Program-made: the position numbers and the translations under genes
NCBI GenBank assembly: GCA_902788705.1
Contig: CADALE010000006.1
Coordinates: 1 to 64,000 of the forward strand
Origin: an uncultured Coriobacteriaceae bacterium
Lineage (GTDB): Bacteria > Actinomycetota > Coriobacteriia > Coriobacteriales > Atopobiaceae
Reading direction: 5' to 3'
Length of the DNA: 64,000 bases
Shown here: positions 47,116 through 55,283 of the stretch, piece after piece
Numbering within the stretch: the first letter of the stretch is position 1
Layout: each line of letters begins with the position of its first letter
The notes under the pieces: generated by a model
Database searches by the model: none
The model's input: only the letters and a program-made list of their open reading frames with translations
Told to the model about the DNA's origin: nothing

Positions 47116-48933
47116 ATGGCATCTCATAGCGGCGTCGAGTTCTATGACGCAGACGGGGCTTACGAGCGCAAGGGGCACACGGGATGCGCCGTGCTCATAG
47201 TGCTGCTCTGCCTCGTGTTGGCGGCTGCAGGCGTGGCGGGCTTCTTTGGGTACCGCCTCTACAAGTCAGCCAAGGTGGTGCAGGATGACGCCCGCGTGGT
47301 CATGTCCTCGGTCGACACCATCAAGGATTCGGTCATGTCCGGCAATTCCGAGGCACTCCAGCAGTCGGCGGCCACCATCAGCACCAACGCACATGCCATT
47401 CATGATGAGGTCAACACGTCGCTCTGGCGCTACGCCTCGCTTATCCCGAAGTATGGCGAGGACATCAAGAGCGTTCAGGTTCTGGCCGACGTGCTGGTGG
47501 ACCTCTCGGACAACGCGCTGACGCCCATAGCGTCCAGCAGCGAAGTGATGAACCTCTCCAACCTGCTCTCCGACGGCTCGATCAACGTCGCGGCCCTGCA
47601 GTCGCTCTCGGGCACGCTTGACGCGGCCCTGCCCGTCATCTCCCGGTCGGCCGAGGCTGTCGACGCGCTTCCCGAGGCCAACGTCGACAGGGTCAACGAC
47701 ATCCTGGCTAAGGTGAAGGACAAGCTGGTCACGGGCGACGAGATGCTTCGGAAGGTGCAGGAGGTGCTTCCGTACGTGCCCGCCATGCTAGGCGCCGACG
47801 GACAGACCCGCAACTACCTCATCATCGCACAGAACAACGCCGAGGCGCGGTCGCTGGGCGGCCTTCCGGGTTCGTGGGGCGTGGTCTCCATTACCGACGG
47901 CCACATCTCGTTGGGCGACTTCACCACGATCCTGCACCAGGAGGGCCTGCAGGTTGACGGCACCGAGGAAGAGCATGCGTTCTTTGCCACCAACTTTGAC
48001 ACCAACCCTGCGCAGGTCAACGTGCTCTGCGACTTCTCGCGCGTGGGCGTGCTTAGCCAGCAGTACTGGATGCAGGCCACGGGCCAGTGGGTCAACGGCG
48101 TCATCGCCCTCGACCCCATCTTCCTGCAGCACATGATCGGCCTCACTGGCAGCATCGAGATCTACGACGGAAGCGTCCTTGACGGCAACAACACCGCATG
48201 GCGGCTCCTCAGCGACGTCTATTGGCGCTATGGCTACGACAGCGACGAGCAGGACTATTACTTTGCCGAGGTGGCGGGCCTTGCCGCCAAGAGCTTCTTC
48301 AACAACATCGGCAACGCCAGCATCACCGAGCTTGGCAAGACGGTCTTCCAGCTGATCGACGACCACCGCATCTATGCGTGGATGGAGAATGCCGACGAGG
48401 AGCGCATCGTCGAGTCGTTTGGCATGGATGGCAAGGTGAAGTCCGACCCCACGCAGCCTGAGCTTGGCATCTATGTGGATGATGACACGTACTCCAAGAT
48501 GTCCTGGTATCTCAACACCGACATCGCGGTGGGCGATGGCGTCAAGAACGAGGACGGCACTACTTCGTATGACGTGAAGGTAGTTTTCACCAACATCATG
48601 ACGCCGGAGGACTCCTGGGTGTCTCCGCTGTACGTGCACGGCGGCAACGCCTACAAGCGGTCGATGGGCGACATGCTGTACTTCATCCACTTTCTGGCGC
48701 CGGCTGGCGGCAGCATCGAAGACCTTGCGTCGGAGGAGGCAGACTGGATCACCGACGGCTGGGTGTATGGCGTACAGGCCAAGCGTAGCTATACGCACAC
48801 CGACTGCCTGGAGTCCACCACGTACACGATGCGCGTGGTCGTGCCTGCCGAGGCAACTGAGCCGCTTACGGTGAGGACTACCCCTCTGGCGCGCGAGGAT
48901 GCGCTCACCATTACTTACGCCTGGGAGCAGTAG
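47116..48933 (+). CDS. DUF4012 family membrane-anchored protein
   Basis: A 605-residue protein with one membrane helix (about residues 24-47, CAVLIVLLCLVLAAAGVAGF) and a large external part. This has an initial helical region (residues about 55-220) and the DUF4012 domain (RNYLIIAQNNAEARSLGGLPG, VSITDGHISLGDF, GVIALDPIFLQHMIGLTG). DUF4012 proteins occur near exopolysaccharide or teichoic-acid loci, but none are visible here. GAACGGAGG precedes the ATG. Likely envelope function; otherwise unknown. A terminator follows. Confidence 0.85.
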   Translation: MASHSGVEFYDADGAYERKGHTGCAVLIVLLCLVLAAAGVAGFFGYRLYKSAKVVQDDARVVMSSVDTIKDSVMSGNSEALQQSAATISTNAHAIHDEVNTSLWRYASLIPKYGEDIKSVQVLADVLVDLSDNALTPIASSSEVMNLSNLLSDGSINVAALQSLSGTLDAALPVISRSAEAVDALPEANVDRVNDILAKVKDKLVTGDEMLRKVQEVLPYVPAMLGADGQTRNYLIIAQNNAEARSLGGLPGSWGVVSITDGHISLGDFTTILHQEGLQVDGTEEEHAFFATNFDTNPAQVNVLCDFSRVGVLSQQYWMQATGQWVNGVIALDPIFLQHMIGLTGSIEIYDGSVLDGNNTAWRLLSDVYWRYGYDSDEQDYYFAEVAGLAAKSFFNNIGNASITELGKTVFQLIDDHRIYAWMENADEERIVESFGMDGKVKSDPTQPELGIYVDDDTYSKMSWYLNTDIAVGDGVKNEDGTTSYDVKVVFTNIMTPEDSWVSPLYVHGGNAYKRSMGDMLYFIHFLAPAGGSIEDLASEEADWITDGWVYGVQAKRSYTHTDCLESTTYTMRVVVPAEATEPLTVRTTPLAREDALTITYAWEQ

Positions 48934-48961
48934 GCTCACAGCACATACGATGGCGTACGAG

Positions 48962-49000
48962 CTGGCGCCCGACTTCACAAGAAGCCGGGCGCCAGTCCTT
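48962..49000 (+). terminator. terminator after the DUF4012 gene
   Basis: CTGGCGCCCG / CGGGCGCCAG perfect 10-bp stem with a 14-nt loop and TCCTTA tail. Confidence 0.75.
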
Positions 49001-49014
49001 ATAGGATGTCCTAT
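49001..49014. promoter_or_regulatory. 14-bp palindrome upstream of the cold-shock gene
   Basis: ATAGGA-TG-TCCTAT, arms perfect, immediately after the terminator and about 160 nt before the csp start. Possible operator or leader element; no known factor. Confidence 0.3.
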
Positions 49015-49174
49015 CGCTTGAAGATTACGCCCGCTTGGCTCCGCGCAGAAGGATTGTTGTGCATAAGGCCGTGGTGTTGGGGTAAGATAGCCCATGCGGT
49101 TCATCCGCGAAGGTATCGCGCACAAGCGCAGCGGTTTGCTCCCTTGCGAGGGGGCAAAGAAAGAAAGGCACGTC

Positions 49175-49306
49175 ATGGCACAGGGTACTGTTAAGTGGTT
49201 CAACCCCGACAAGGGCTACGGCTTCATCTCTCGCGAGGATGGCGACGACCTGTTCACGACCGGCCAGAACGGCAAGCTCCAGGCTTCCAACGTCCGCAAG
49301 ATCTAG
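49175..49306 (+). CDS. internally deleted cold-shock domain protein
   Basis: A 43-residue protein. It begins as a normal cold-shock domain, [19 protein letters not shown] with RNP1 (KGYGFI), runs to DGDDLF, then jumps to [16 protein letters not shown], which is the usual C-terminal strand. About 25 residues, including RNP2 (FVHFS) and strands 3-4, are missing in frame. The gene has a normal ribosome site (GAAAGAAAGG) and terminator and open frame. It could be a shortened functional protein, a decayed gene, or an assembly error. A leader of about 85 nt after TAAGAT (49083) is typical of csp genes. Confidence 0.75.
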   Translation: MAQGTVKWFNPDKGYGFISREDGDDLFTTGQNGKLQASNVRKI

Positions 49307-49329
49307 CTCCTGCGCTAGACACACGAAGG

Positions 49330-49360
49330 GGAGGGTCGCCAACGGCGGCCCTCCTTTTTT
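49330..49360 (+). terminator. terminator after the cold-shock gene
   Basis: GGAGGGTCGCC / GGCGGCCCTCC stem (one G-T), 3-nt loop, TTTTTT. Confidence 0.93.
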
Positions 49361-49464
49361 GTGTGTTGGGACCCCTGAGGCCCTTGGCCCGCTACCATAG
49401 GGCTGCATGAGAAGTCTTTGGTAGCGGCGGCGTGCGTCGCCCTCCTGCCAGAAAGGGGATTGCG

Positions 49465-50913
49465 ATGATTGACGAGGCGTTCAAGGCTCAGGTTGACCGA
49501 TATGTGGACGAGGTGTGGGAGGACGTCGTCGAGGACATCCGCTCACTCGTGCGCATCGACTCGGTCGAGGACCTCGCTGCGGCCGAGCCCGGAAAGCCGT
49601 GGGGCCCAGCCGCCTACGATGCCCTCGCGAAGGGGCTGGAGATAGCCTCGCACATCGGCCTTGAGGCCCATGACTGCGATGGCTACATCGGCTATGCCGA
49701 CCTTGCCGGCGAGTCGAGCAGGCAGATTGCCACCATCGCCCATACCGATATCGTGCCGACGGGCCTTGGCTGGACGGTTCCCGCGCTCGACGTGACGCGC
49801 AGGGATGGCTATCTGCTGGGACGTGGCGTGCTGGACGACAAGGGCCCCTTCGTGCTTTCGCTGTATGCCGCCAAGTTCTTCGTAGACCAGGTGGCGCGCA
49901 CGGGCAAGCGCCTGCCCTATACGATTCGCTGCATCGTGGGCAACAACGAGGAGACCTCGATGGCTGATGTCGAGTGGTATCTCGAGCACTTCGAGGCGCC
50001 TGCCTTCTGCTTCACTCCCGATGCCGACTTCCCGCTCATCTGTGGCGAGAAGGGCATCCTGCATGGCGTCTTCCGCACCAATGGCGCCGTGGCAGGCGAG
50101 GGACAGCCTATCGCGAAGCTGGACGGCGGCACCGTGCCCAACGCCATCCCGGGCCTCGCGACCGCCCTCGTCCGCGAGGATGCTGCCGACTTCCTGCTTA
50201 CGCGCTGCACCATGGGCATCGAGGCGAATGCCACGGAGGACGGCCTCGTGCAGGTCACGTCCCATGGCATCGGCGGGCACGCGGCCTTCCCCCAGGGGAC
50301 GGACAACGCCATCGGAAAGCTCGTGCGCCTCATGCTCGAGCAAGAGGGCGGGCCGGCTGGCTCGTCCGCCCAGACCCTTGCGTTCCTGAGGCTCGTCGAG
50401 CAGCTTACGCGCACGAGCGACGGCAGCGCCTTGGGCATCGACTCGTCCGACGAGGTGTTTGGCGCGCTCACGCTTAACGCGGGCGTGATCCGCACGCTTG
50501 ACGACGGAAGCTGCACCATCACGGTGGACGTGCGCTATCCCAGCTCCATCACCTCTGACGAGGTGTTTGCTGCCTTCGAGGCCCTTGCTGACACGCACGG
50601 CTGCAGCTTTGAGCGGGGCATGGCCCAGGTGCCGTTTTACATGGACCCCAGCCTGCCAGCCATCCAGACGCTGCTGGGCACCTACAACGAGTACATGGGC
50701 ACGAACAAGGAAGCCTTCGTCATCGGTGGTGGCACCTATGCGCGTCACTTCCCGCGTGCCTGCGCGTTTGGTCCGCACGACCCGAGCGTGGTCGACCCCG
50801 AGTGGGTGGGCATCGAGCACGGTCCCGACGAGGGCGTGAGCGAGGAGTGCCTGCGCCGCGCGCTGAAGATCTATATCGTGTCGATCGCACGCCTGATGGA
50901 GCTCGACCTGTAG
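49465..50913 (+). CDS. M20 family dipeptidase (PepV/Sapep type)
   Basis: A 482-residue zinc dipeptidase. Metal and catalytic motifs: AHTDIVPTG (His, Asp), GRGVLDDKGP (bridging Asp), NNEETSMADV (Glu pair) and, near the end, IGGGTYARHFP with a later His. A lid domain lies at about 200-380 (SHGIGGHAAFP). The start at 49465 follows AGAAAGGGGA; TACCAT at 49393 may be the -10. Peptide use fits an amino-acid-fermenting anaerobe. A structured repeat begins 13 nt after the stop. Confidence 0.92.
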   Translation: MIDEAFKAQVDRYVDEVWEDVVEDIRSLVRIDSVEDLAAAEPGKPWGPAAYDALAKGLEIASHIGLEAHDCDGYIGYADLAGESSRQIATIAHTDIVPTGLGWTVPALDVTRRDGYLLGRGVLDDKGPFVLSLYAAKFFVDQVARTGKRLPYTIRCIVGNNEETSMADVEWYLEHFEAPAFCFTPDADFPLICGEKGILHGVFRTNGAVAGEGQPIAKLDGGTVPNAIPGLATALVREDAADFLLTRCTMGIEANATEDGLVQVTSHGIGGHAAFPQGTDNAIGKLVRLMLEQEGGPAGSSAQTLAFLRLVEQLTRTSDGSALGIDSSDEVFGALTLNAGVIRTLDDGSCTITVDVRYPSSITSDEVFAAFEALADTHGCSFERGMAQVPFYMDPSLPAIQTLLGTYNEYMGTNKEAFVIGGGTYARHFPRACAFGPHDPSVVDPEWVGIEHGPDEGVSEECLRRALKIYIVSIARLMELDL

Positions 50914-50925
50914 CCCACGAGCTTG

Positions 50926-50997
50926 GGCCTGCGCGTCGAGCTGCCGTGGGCTCAGCGCTTCGCGGATGTCGCCCACCGGCAGGTCGACGCGCAGGCC
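50926..50997. repeat. conserved-loop hairpin, copy B
   Basis: Arm 1 at 50926-50951 pairs with arm 2 at 50971-50997 (one mismatch, one bulged C at 50976). The loop, 50952-50970, is TCAGCGCTTCGCGGATGTC, identical to hairpin A at 29971-30040, while the stem sequence is unrelated. The bulge lies five pairs from the loop in both. It starts 13 nt after the peptidase stop. Confidence 0.9.
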
Positions 50998-51300
50998 TCC
51001 CGCCCAACGCGGGCCACGTCCTCGCGGCGTGGGGGATTATGGTGAGGGGCGCCCTCGGGCGCCCCTCCCACCGCCCTGGGCCCGGCGCTCCGCGGATGTC
51101 GCCCACCGGCAGGTCGACGCGCAGGCCTCCCGCCCAACGCGGGCCACGTCCTCGCGGCGTGGTGGGGATGGCGAGGGGCGCCCTCGGGCGCCCCTCCCAC
51201 CGCCCTGGGCCCAGCGCTTCGCGGATGTCGCCCACCGGCAGGTCGACGCGCAGGCTTCCCGCCCAACGCGGGCTACGGCCTCGCGGCGTGGGGGATTATG
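50952..51300. repeat. three tandem units of 129-130 bp
   Basis: Loop-like starts at 50952, 51082 and 51211 (TCAGCGCTTCGCGG, CCGGCGCTCCGCGG, CCAGCGCTTCGCGG, each then ATGTCGCCCACCGG). Each unit contains further hairpins, including GAGGGGCGCC-CTCG-GGCGCCCCTC and CCACG...CGTGG. The inner stem TGGGC/GCCCA is kept in all units. A block at 51010-51040 (CGGGC...TCC...GGCGTGGGGGATTA) matches the tail of the 78-bp units at 30050-30076. Confidence 0.92.
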
Positions 51301-51332
51301 GTGAGGGGCGCCATGGCGCCCCTCTCATTGTT

Positions 51333-51364
51333 CATGGGCTCAGCGCTTCGCGCTACCGCCCATG
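51333..51364. repeat. degenerate fourth copy of the conserved-loop hairpin
   Basis: CATGGGC (51333-51339) and GCCCATG (51358-51364) pair perfectly around TCAGCGCTTCGCGCTACC, an 18-nt loop that keeps the first 13 bases of the family loop but not GATGTC. GACATCCGC at 51396 is an inverted copy of the loop end. Confidence 0.7.
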
Positions 51365-51426
51365 TCGGAAGCGCGGCATGCTGGCGGCGGTCCCGACATC
51401 CGCAGTCCCGGGCGTCGCGGTGGCAC

Positions 51427-52095
51427 TCAGATGATGAGGTTCTCCCAGCTCGTGAGGCGCAGGTCGGCCACGTCGCAAACCCGCTCCCAATCCTGGCTGG
51501 GGTCCTCGGCCCAGACGGCGCAGGTGGCAAATCCCGCCCCATGGGCTGCCAAAAGCCCGGGCTCGATATCCTCGAACACGATGCAACGCTCAGGCGAAAC
51601 GCCCATGCGCCGCGCCGCCTCGAGATAGATGGCCGGCTGGTCCTTGGGGGCACCAACCTCACAGCCAAACACGCAGGCATCGAAGAGCTCCGAAGCGTCC
51701 ACGTGCTCCATGCTGTATATGAGCTCGGGCTCGTTGGAGGTGGCCAGCGCGCAGCGAATGCCCAGCTTGCGCAGTGAGAGCAGGTAGCTTCGCACGCCTG
51801 GCCTCAGCGTCACGTCGGAGCGATAGAGCGCATGGCTCAGCCTCGTCCATTCTGCGACGACCTCCTCCTCGGTGTCGCTGAGGCCATAGGTGTCTATTGT
51901 GTAGCGCGCGCCTCGCTCGAAGCCCAGCACCGAGAGGATGCGAGCGTACTCATCGGTGTACTCGACGCCTCGTGAGCCAAGAAACACCTGGTCAACCATC
52001 TTCCAGATATGGCCCGTCACGGCGACGGTGCCGTCAAAGTCGAAGATTGCCCCCTCGAAGCTGGGCAGCCAAAGGCAAGGGGCATCGATGGGCAT
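51427..52095 (-). CDS. HAD-superfamily hydrolase (beta-PGM/phosphatase-like)
   Basis: A 222-residue phosphatase or phosphomutase-like protein. Motif I is IFDFDGTVA, motif II is LATSNEP, motif III is the Lys in APKDQP and motif IV is VFEDIEPG. A helical cap occupies residues about 25-90, as in the beta-phosphoglucomutase subfamily. ATG 52095 with TAGGAGGACC upstream is clearly better than the long upstream frame. Substrate unknown. Convergent with the peptidase gene across the repeat array. Confidence 0.85.
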   Translation of the reverse strand: MPIDAPCLWLPSFEGAIFDFDGTVAVTGHIWKMVDQVFLGSRGVEYTDEYARILSVLGFERGARYTIDTYGLSDTEEEVVAEWTRLSHALYRSDVTLRPGVRSYLLSLRKLGIRCALATSNEPELIYSMEHVDASELFDACVFGCEVGAPKDQPAIYLEAARRMGVSPERCIVFEDIEPGLLAAHGAGFATCAVWAEDPSQDWERVCDVADLRLTSWENLII

Positions 52096-52205
52096 GGGTC
52101 CTCCTAGGTGCGGTTGCAATGGTGACGAGTCTAGCATGTTCACCGTTGCGAGAGGCGCATTCGTCTTGGCAAACCCACGCCAGCCACGCAGCCACGGCGC
52201 GTGTG

Positions 52206-54689
52206 CTAAGCCTCGGGGCCGTCCTCGATGGAGCGGATCACACCGTACAGGATGTCGTCCGCCGCGAAGGCCCCCATGATCCACGCGAAGTTGCGTGCCA
52301 CGGGGAAGATCTCGGCGTCGAGCGCCGCTCGGGCACAACCCGTGAAGGCCTCCATCATCTCCTGGGTAGGCGCGATGGGGATGTCCCGGTCGCTCAGGAT
52401 CTGGTGCGCCTCGTCCTCGCTGAGGCCCTCCTTGAGCGGGGTGGGGCTCTGCACCTCGAGTGCACTCACCTCCATGGCAATGATGGGCATGAGCTGCGGC
52501 ATGAAGCGCAGCGCGTAGGCGTAGCATGCCTGGGCTGCCTGTGGATGCCCTGTCTGCCATTGGAAGTAGGCCATCCGGTAGTACCCCAGCGCAATTCCCT
52601 GCGGGTCGTGCGCGACGGTCAGCAGGCGCCTCAGTGCGTCTACCGCCTCCTGCGGATTACCGCTCATCTCGAGGCAACGTGCAAGGTGCAGGTAGGCCCG
52701 CGCGTCAAGCGGTGCCAGTTCCACGAGTCGACGCGCGTGGGCGGTTGCCTGCTCGGCCTTGCCCTGCATGAGCTGGGCGACCGACAGGAGGAAGTGCGCC
52801 TGCACATAGCTGCCCGGCACCAGAAGCGGCTCATGGCCCGCAAGGGCGTAGAGGCGGTTGTAGAGCGCGCGCTCGACATAGCTGGCAAAGAAGCGATGCT
52901 CGACATAGGCGGTGTCTGCATAGATACCCGCGGCATCGAGCGGCTCGACCACGGGCGCAAGGACGCGCTCGGCGCCCGGGGCATCGTGCTGGGAAAGCAG
53001 CTCGCTGGCACGCACCACCGCGCGTGACAGGGCATCCCCGCTCATGAACTCCGAGACGATGGAGCCTGCGTCCTCGTCGATCGACCCGCCGATGAGCTTG
53101 GAGATGGTGCGCTCTGCCGCGCTGCGCACCGTGGGGTCGGGGTCATCCCCGGCAAGGCGCATGATGAGCTGCACGTTGTGCTCGGTGGTGCTGCCAAGCT
53201 CTGCCACGATGCTTGCCGCCACCAGAGCGCGATTGCCACCTTCGTCTATGGAGAGCCCCGACACGCGCTCGGTGCCAAGCTCGTCCGCGAAGGGGTGGGC
53301 GATTCTGCGGACGGAGAGCGAGACGGGCTCGTAGCGCCTTGGCGGGCAGAAGCGCTGGTCGTCCAGGGAGAAGGTCTGCTCCACCGGGCGAAGGATGCCA
53401 TCGTCGTAACGCAGGACCGCGGCGAAAGCGTGGTACACCTCGCGAAGGTCGCCCAGCTCGGTGAGGTCGAGGCGCGAGAATCGCCAGCGGTCGAAGTCGA
53501 CGGAAAGGTAGCAGGCCCGACGAGTAGCCGTCTCGAGGATACCGGCAACCCACACGTGCACGATGCGCTCGGAGCAGCGGAATGCCGCGTTTGCCACCAG
53601 CAGGGCGAGCCTGAGCGCGTAGTCAGACGCAGCCTTACGACGCATCTCGCGGCTTGTGGTCACCAGCCCAAGGCCGTCCACATAACGCGTGGCGGGGAAG
53701 ACGCCCTCGGGCGTGAGGTCGATCTCGATGCCCACGTTGCCGTCGGCCACATTGACGCGCCACGATGCGGTAAGGCGATGCGGCAGCTGGAAGCTCTCAA
53801 TGGCGGTGGAGATGCCCAGGCGCACGGCCCACTCGGTGTCAGGTGACTCGTCCTCGATGATGGGCACGTGCTCGGACAAGTTGGGAGATTGCGCCGCCAC
53901 CGAGCGCGTGAGCTTCTGTACCAGCTGGAAGTGCTCCTCCACCGTGGGAGCGTCGGGGTCCTCGAAGTACGTGTTGCTGAACCGCAGGGCGTTAAGGGCA
54001 GACTCGAGGGCCAACACCCGAATCTTTGCGAGGTAGGGGAGCTTGTGCGACTGGATGCGCAGGTAGAACATGTCGGATGCGGGCGGCCGCACGACGCGTA
54101 TGACGGGGAGCTCGACGTCGTCCTTGAAGAGCCCCGCCTCGCAGAGGATGCGCGCCGCGAAGCGCTCGAACGGAGAGGGGGCGGGGTCGGTGCCCTCTGC
54201 CTCGCGGGTGCGAATGTCGCCTACGAACAGCTTGAGCTCGGTGATGGGGTCGGGCACGCCGACGATGCGGGAACTGAGCGCCTCGAGGTCAAGCCTGCTA
54301 TGAGGGGGCTTGGGTTCAAGCGAGACGGGCCCGCTCTCCGCTGGCACCATGGAGAGATCCGCCTCGGAGGGCTGCCCTTCAGGTGCTGCGACAAACCGTG
54401 GCCCTTGATTGGCGGACGGCTCCGCCACCTGCGCAGACTCGTCCGAAGGTGCGGGTGTGGGCTGCTTGTCGGCGTCGCGCTGACCGTCCATCTGAAGGGC
54501 CTTGCGCCTCAGGAGGATGACGCTTGTCGATGCGGTGCCGACGAGGGTGGCTGCGAGTACCGCCACGAGCGGCGCCACGCCAAATCCGACAGCCATGCCC
54601 AGAGCGAGCGACACCAGCATGACCTCGGCAAGCGCGACGAGCGTGCTGCGCAGGAAGTCGTGCTTGCTGTTGTCGTGCCGTTGCGTCAT
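52206..54689 (-). CDS. large membrane-anchored TPR protein
   Basis: An 827-residue protein with two N-terminal membrane helices (about residues 15-36 and 38-60) and a Pro/Ser/Glu-rich linker (about 70-130). A large unrecognised middle region follows (about 140-590). TPR-like repeats occupy about 620-745 (AHFLLSVAQLMQGKAEQATAHA, here as LLSVAQLMQGKAEQA; AYLHLARCLEMSGNPQEAVDAL region). No enzymatic motif is seen. Start ATG 54689 after AAGGAGGGG. It faces away from the ArsR operon. It may scaffold an envelope complex; the function is not assigned. Confidence 0.75.
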   Translation of the reverse strand: MTQRHDNSKHDFLRSTLVALAEVMLVSLALGMAVGFGVAPLVAVLAATLVGTASTSVILLRRKALQMDGQRDADKQPTPAPSDESAQVAEPSANQGPRFVAAPEGQPSEADLSMVPAESGPVSLEPKPPHSRLDLEALSSRIVGVPDPITELKLFVGDIRTREAEGTDPAPSPFERFAARILCEAGLFKDDVELPVIRVVRPPASDMFYLRIQSHKLPYLAKIRVLALESALNALRFSNTYFEDPDAPTVEEHFQLVQKLTRSVAAQSPNLSEHVPIIEDESPDTEWAVRLGISTAIESFQLPHRLTASWRVNVADGNVGIEIDLTPEGVFPATRYVDGLGLVTTSREMRRKAASDYALRLALLVANAAFRCSERIVHVWVAGILETATRRACYLSVDFDRWRFSRLDLTELGDLREVYHAFAAVLRYDDGILRPVEQTFSLDDQRFCPPRRYEPVSLSVRRIAHPFADELGTERVSGLSIDEGGNRALVAASIVAELGSTTEHNVQLIMRLAGDDPDPTVRSAAERTISKLIGGSIDEDAGSIVSEFMSGDALSRAVVRASELLSQHDAPGAERVLAPVVEPLDAAGIYADTAYVEHRFFASYVERALYNRLYALAGHEPLLVPGSYVQAHFLLSVAQLMQGKAEQATAHARRLVELAPLDARAYLHLARCLEMSGNPQEAVDALRRLLTVAHDPQGIALGYYRMAYFQWQTGHPQAAQACYAYALRFMPQLMPIIAMEVSALEVQSPTPLKEGLSEDEAHQILSDRDIPIAPTQEMMEAFTGCARAALDAEIFPVARNFAWIMGAFAADDILYGVIRSIEDGPEA

Positions 54690-54864
54690 GCCCCTCCTTA
54701 GACCGATACCTAGACTATACCCAGTGGGTAGGGTTTTGTGCAGCAGCGTTTTGCCTTCGTCCCATGGCAGATGCTCCTAGCGGCATTGCGTTCGCACGCT
54801 CTCGCAGCACTTGTGCGCACACGGTGAAGAATCGACCGATCGAGCGTGGAACCACCTCTTGTAC

Positions 54865-54893
54865 TTGAACTTATGAACACTTGCTCATATATT
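54865..54893 (+). promoter_or_regulatory. ArsR/SmtB-type operator within the arsR-P-type ATPase promoter
   Basis: TTGAAC (54865-54870), 17 nt, TATATT (54888-54893). Inside the spacer, TATGA-ACACTTGC-TCATA (54872-54889) is the imperfect inverted repeat typical of SmtB/ArsR operators (TGAACAnn..nTTCA-like). Metal binding by the regulator should free the promoter. Confidence 0.82.
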
Positions 54894-54924
54894 TGAACGA
54901 AAGGACAGGCAGAAAGGAACCACC

Positions 54925-55281
54925 ATGGCTTCTGAGGTCACGCATGGCAACCTTGACCAGACGGTGACGTGCTTCCTTGGCGACGAGGACGTCATCTACG
55001 AGGCGACGCAGATATTCGACGCGCTCTCGGACTACACGCGCTTCCGCATCCTGGCGGCCCTGTGCGCGGGGGAGCGTGGGGTGTCCGACCTGCAGGAGGT
55101 GTGCCAGGTGTCGCAGTCTGCCATATCGCACCAGCTGCGGATGCTGCGCGACCGCGGTCTGGTGACGGCGCGCCGCGACGGCCAGCGGGTCATCTACCGG
55201 CTGGCGGACGACCACGTGGCGATGCTCATAAGCGTGGGCCTCAGCCACGCCGCGGAGCTCACGGGCAAGGAAGGGGAGTAG
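54925..55281 (+). CDS. ArsR/SmtB-family metalloregulator
   Basis: A 118-residue winged-helix repressor of the ATPase operon. The DNA-recognition helix is SDLQEVCQVSQSAISHQLRMLRD. Metal-site candidates are Cys16 (QTVTCFLGDED), the alpha3 Cys in QEVCQVSQ and C-terminal Asp/His (ADDHVAMLISVGLSHAAE), the alpha5 position used by zinc sensors such as SmtB/CzrA. It therefore probably senses Zn or Cd/Pb. The ribosome site is AGAAAGGAACC. The ATPase gene starts 3 nt after its stop. Confidence 0.9.
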   Translation: MASEVTHGNLDQTVTCFLGDEDVIYEATQIFDALSDYTRFRILAALCAGERGVSDLQEVCQVSQSAISHQLRMLRDRGLVTARRDGQRVIYRLADDHVAMLISVGLSHAAELTGKEGE

Positions 55282-55283
55282 TC

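Noticed and set aside
50926-51300. Integron attC sites or intrinsic terminators
   Set aside because: No integrase, cassette structure or attC core bases are seen, and no T-run follows the hairpins, although a bulged base in a stem superficially recalls attC.
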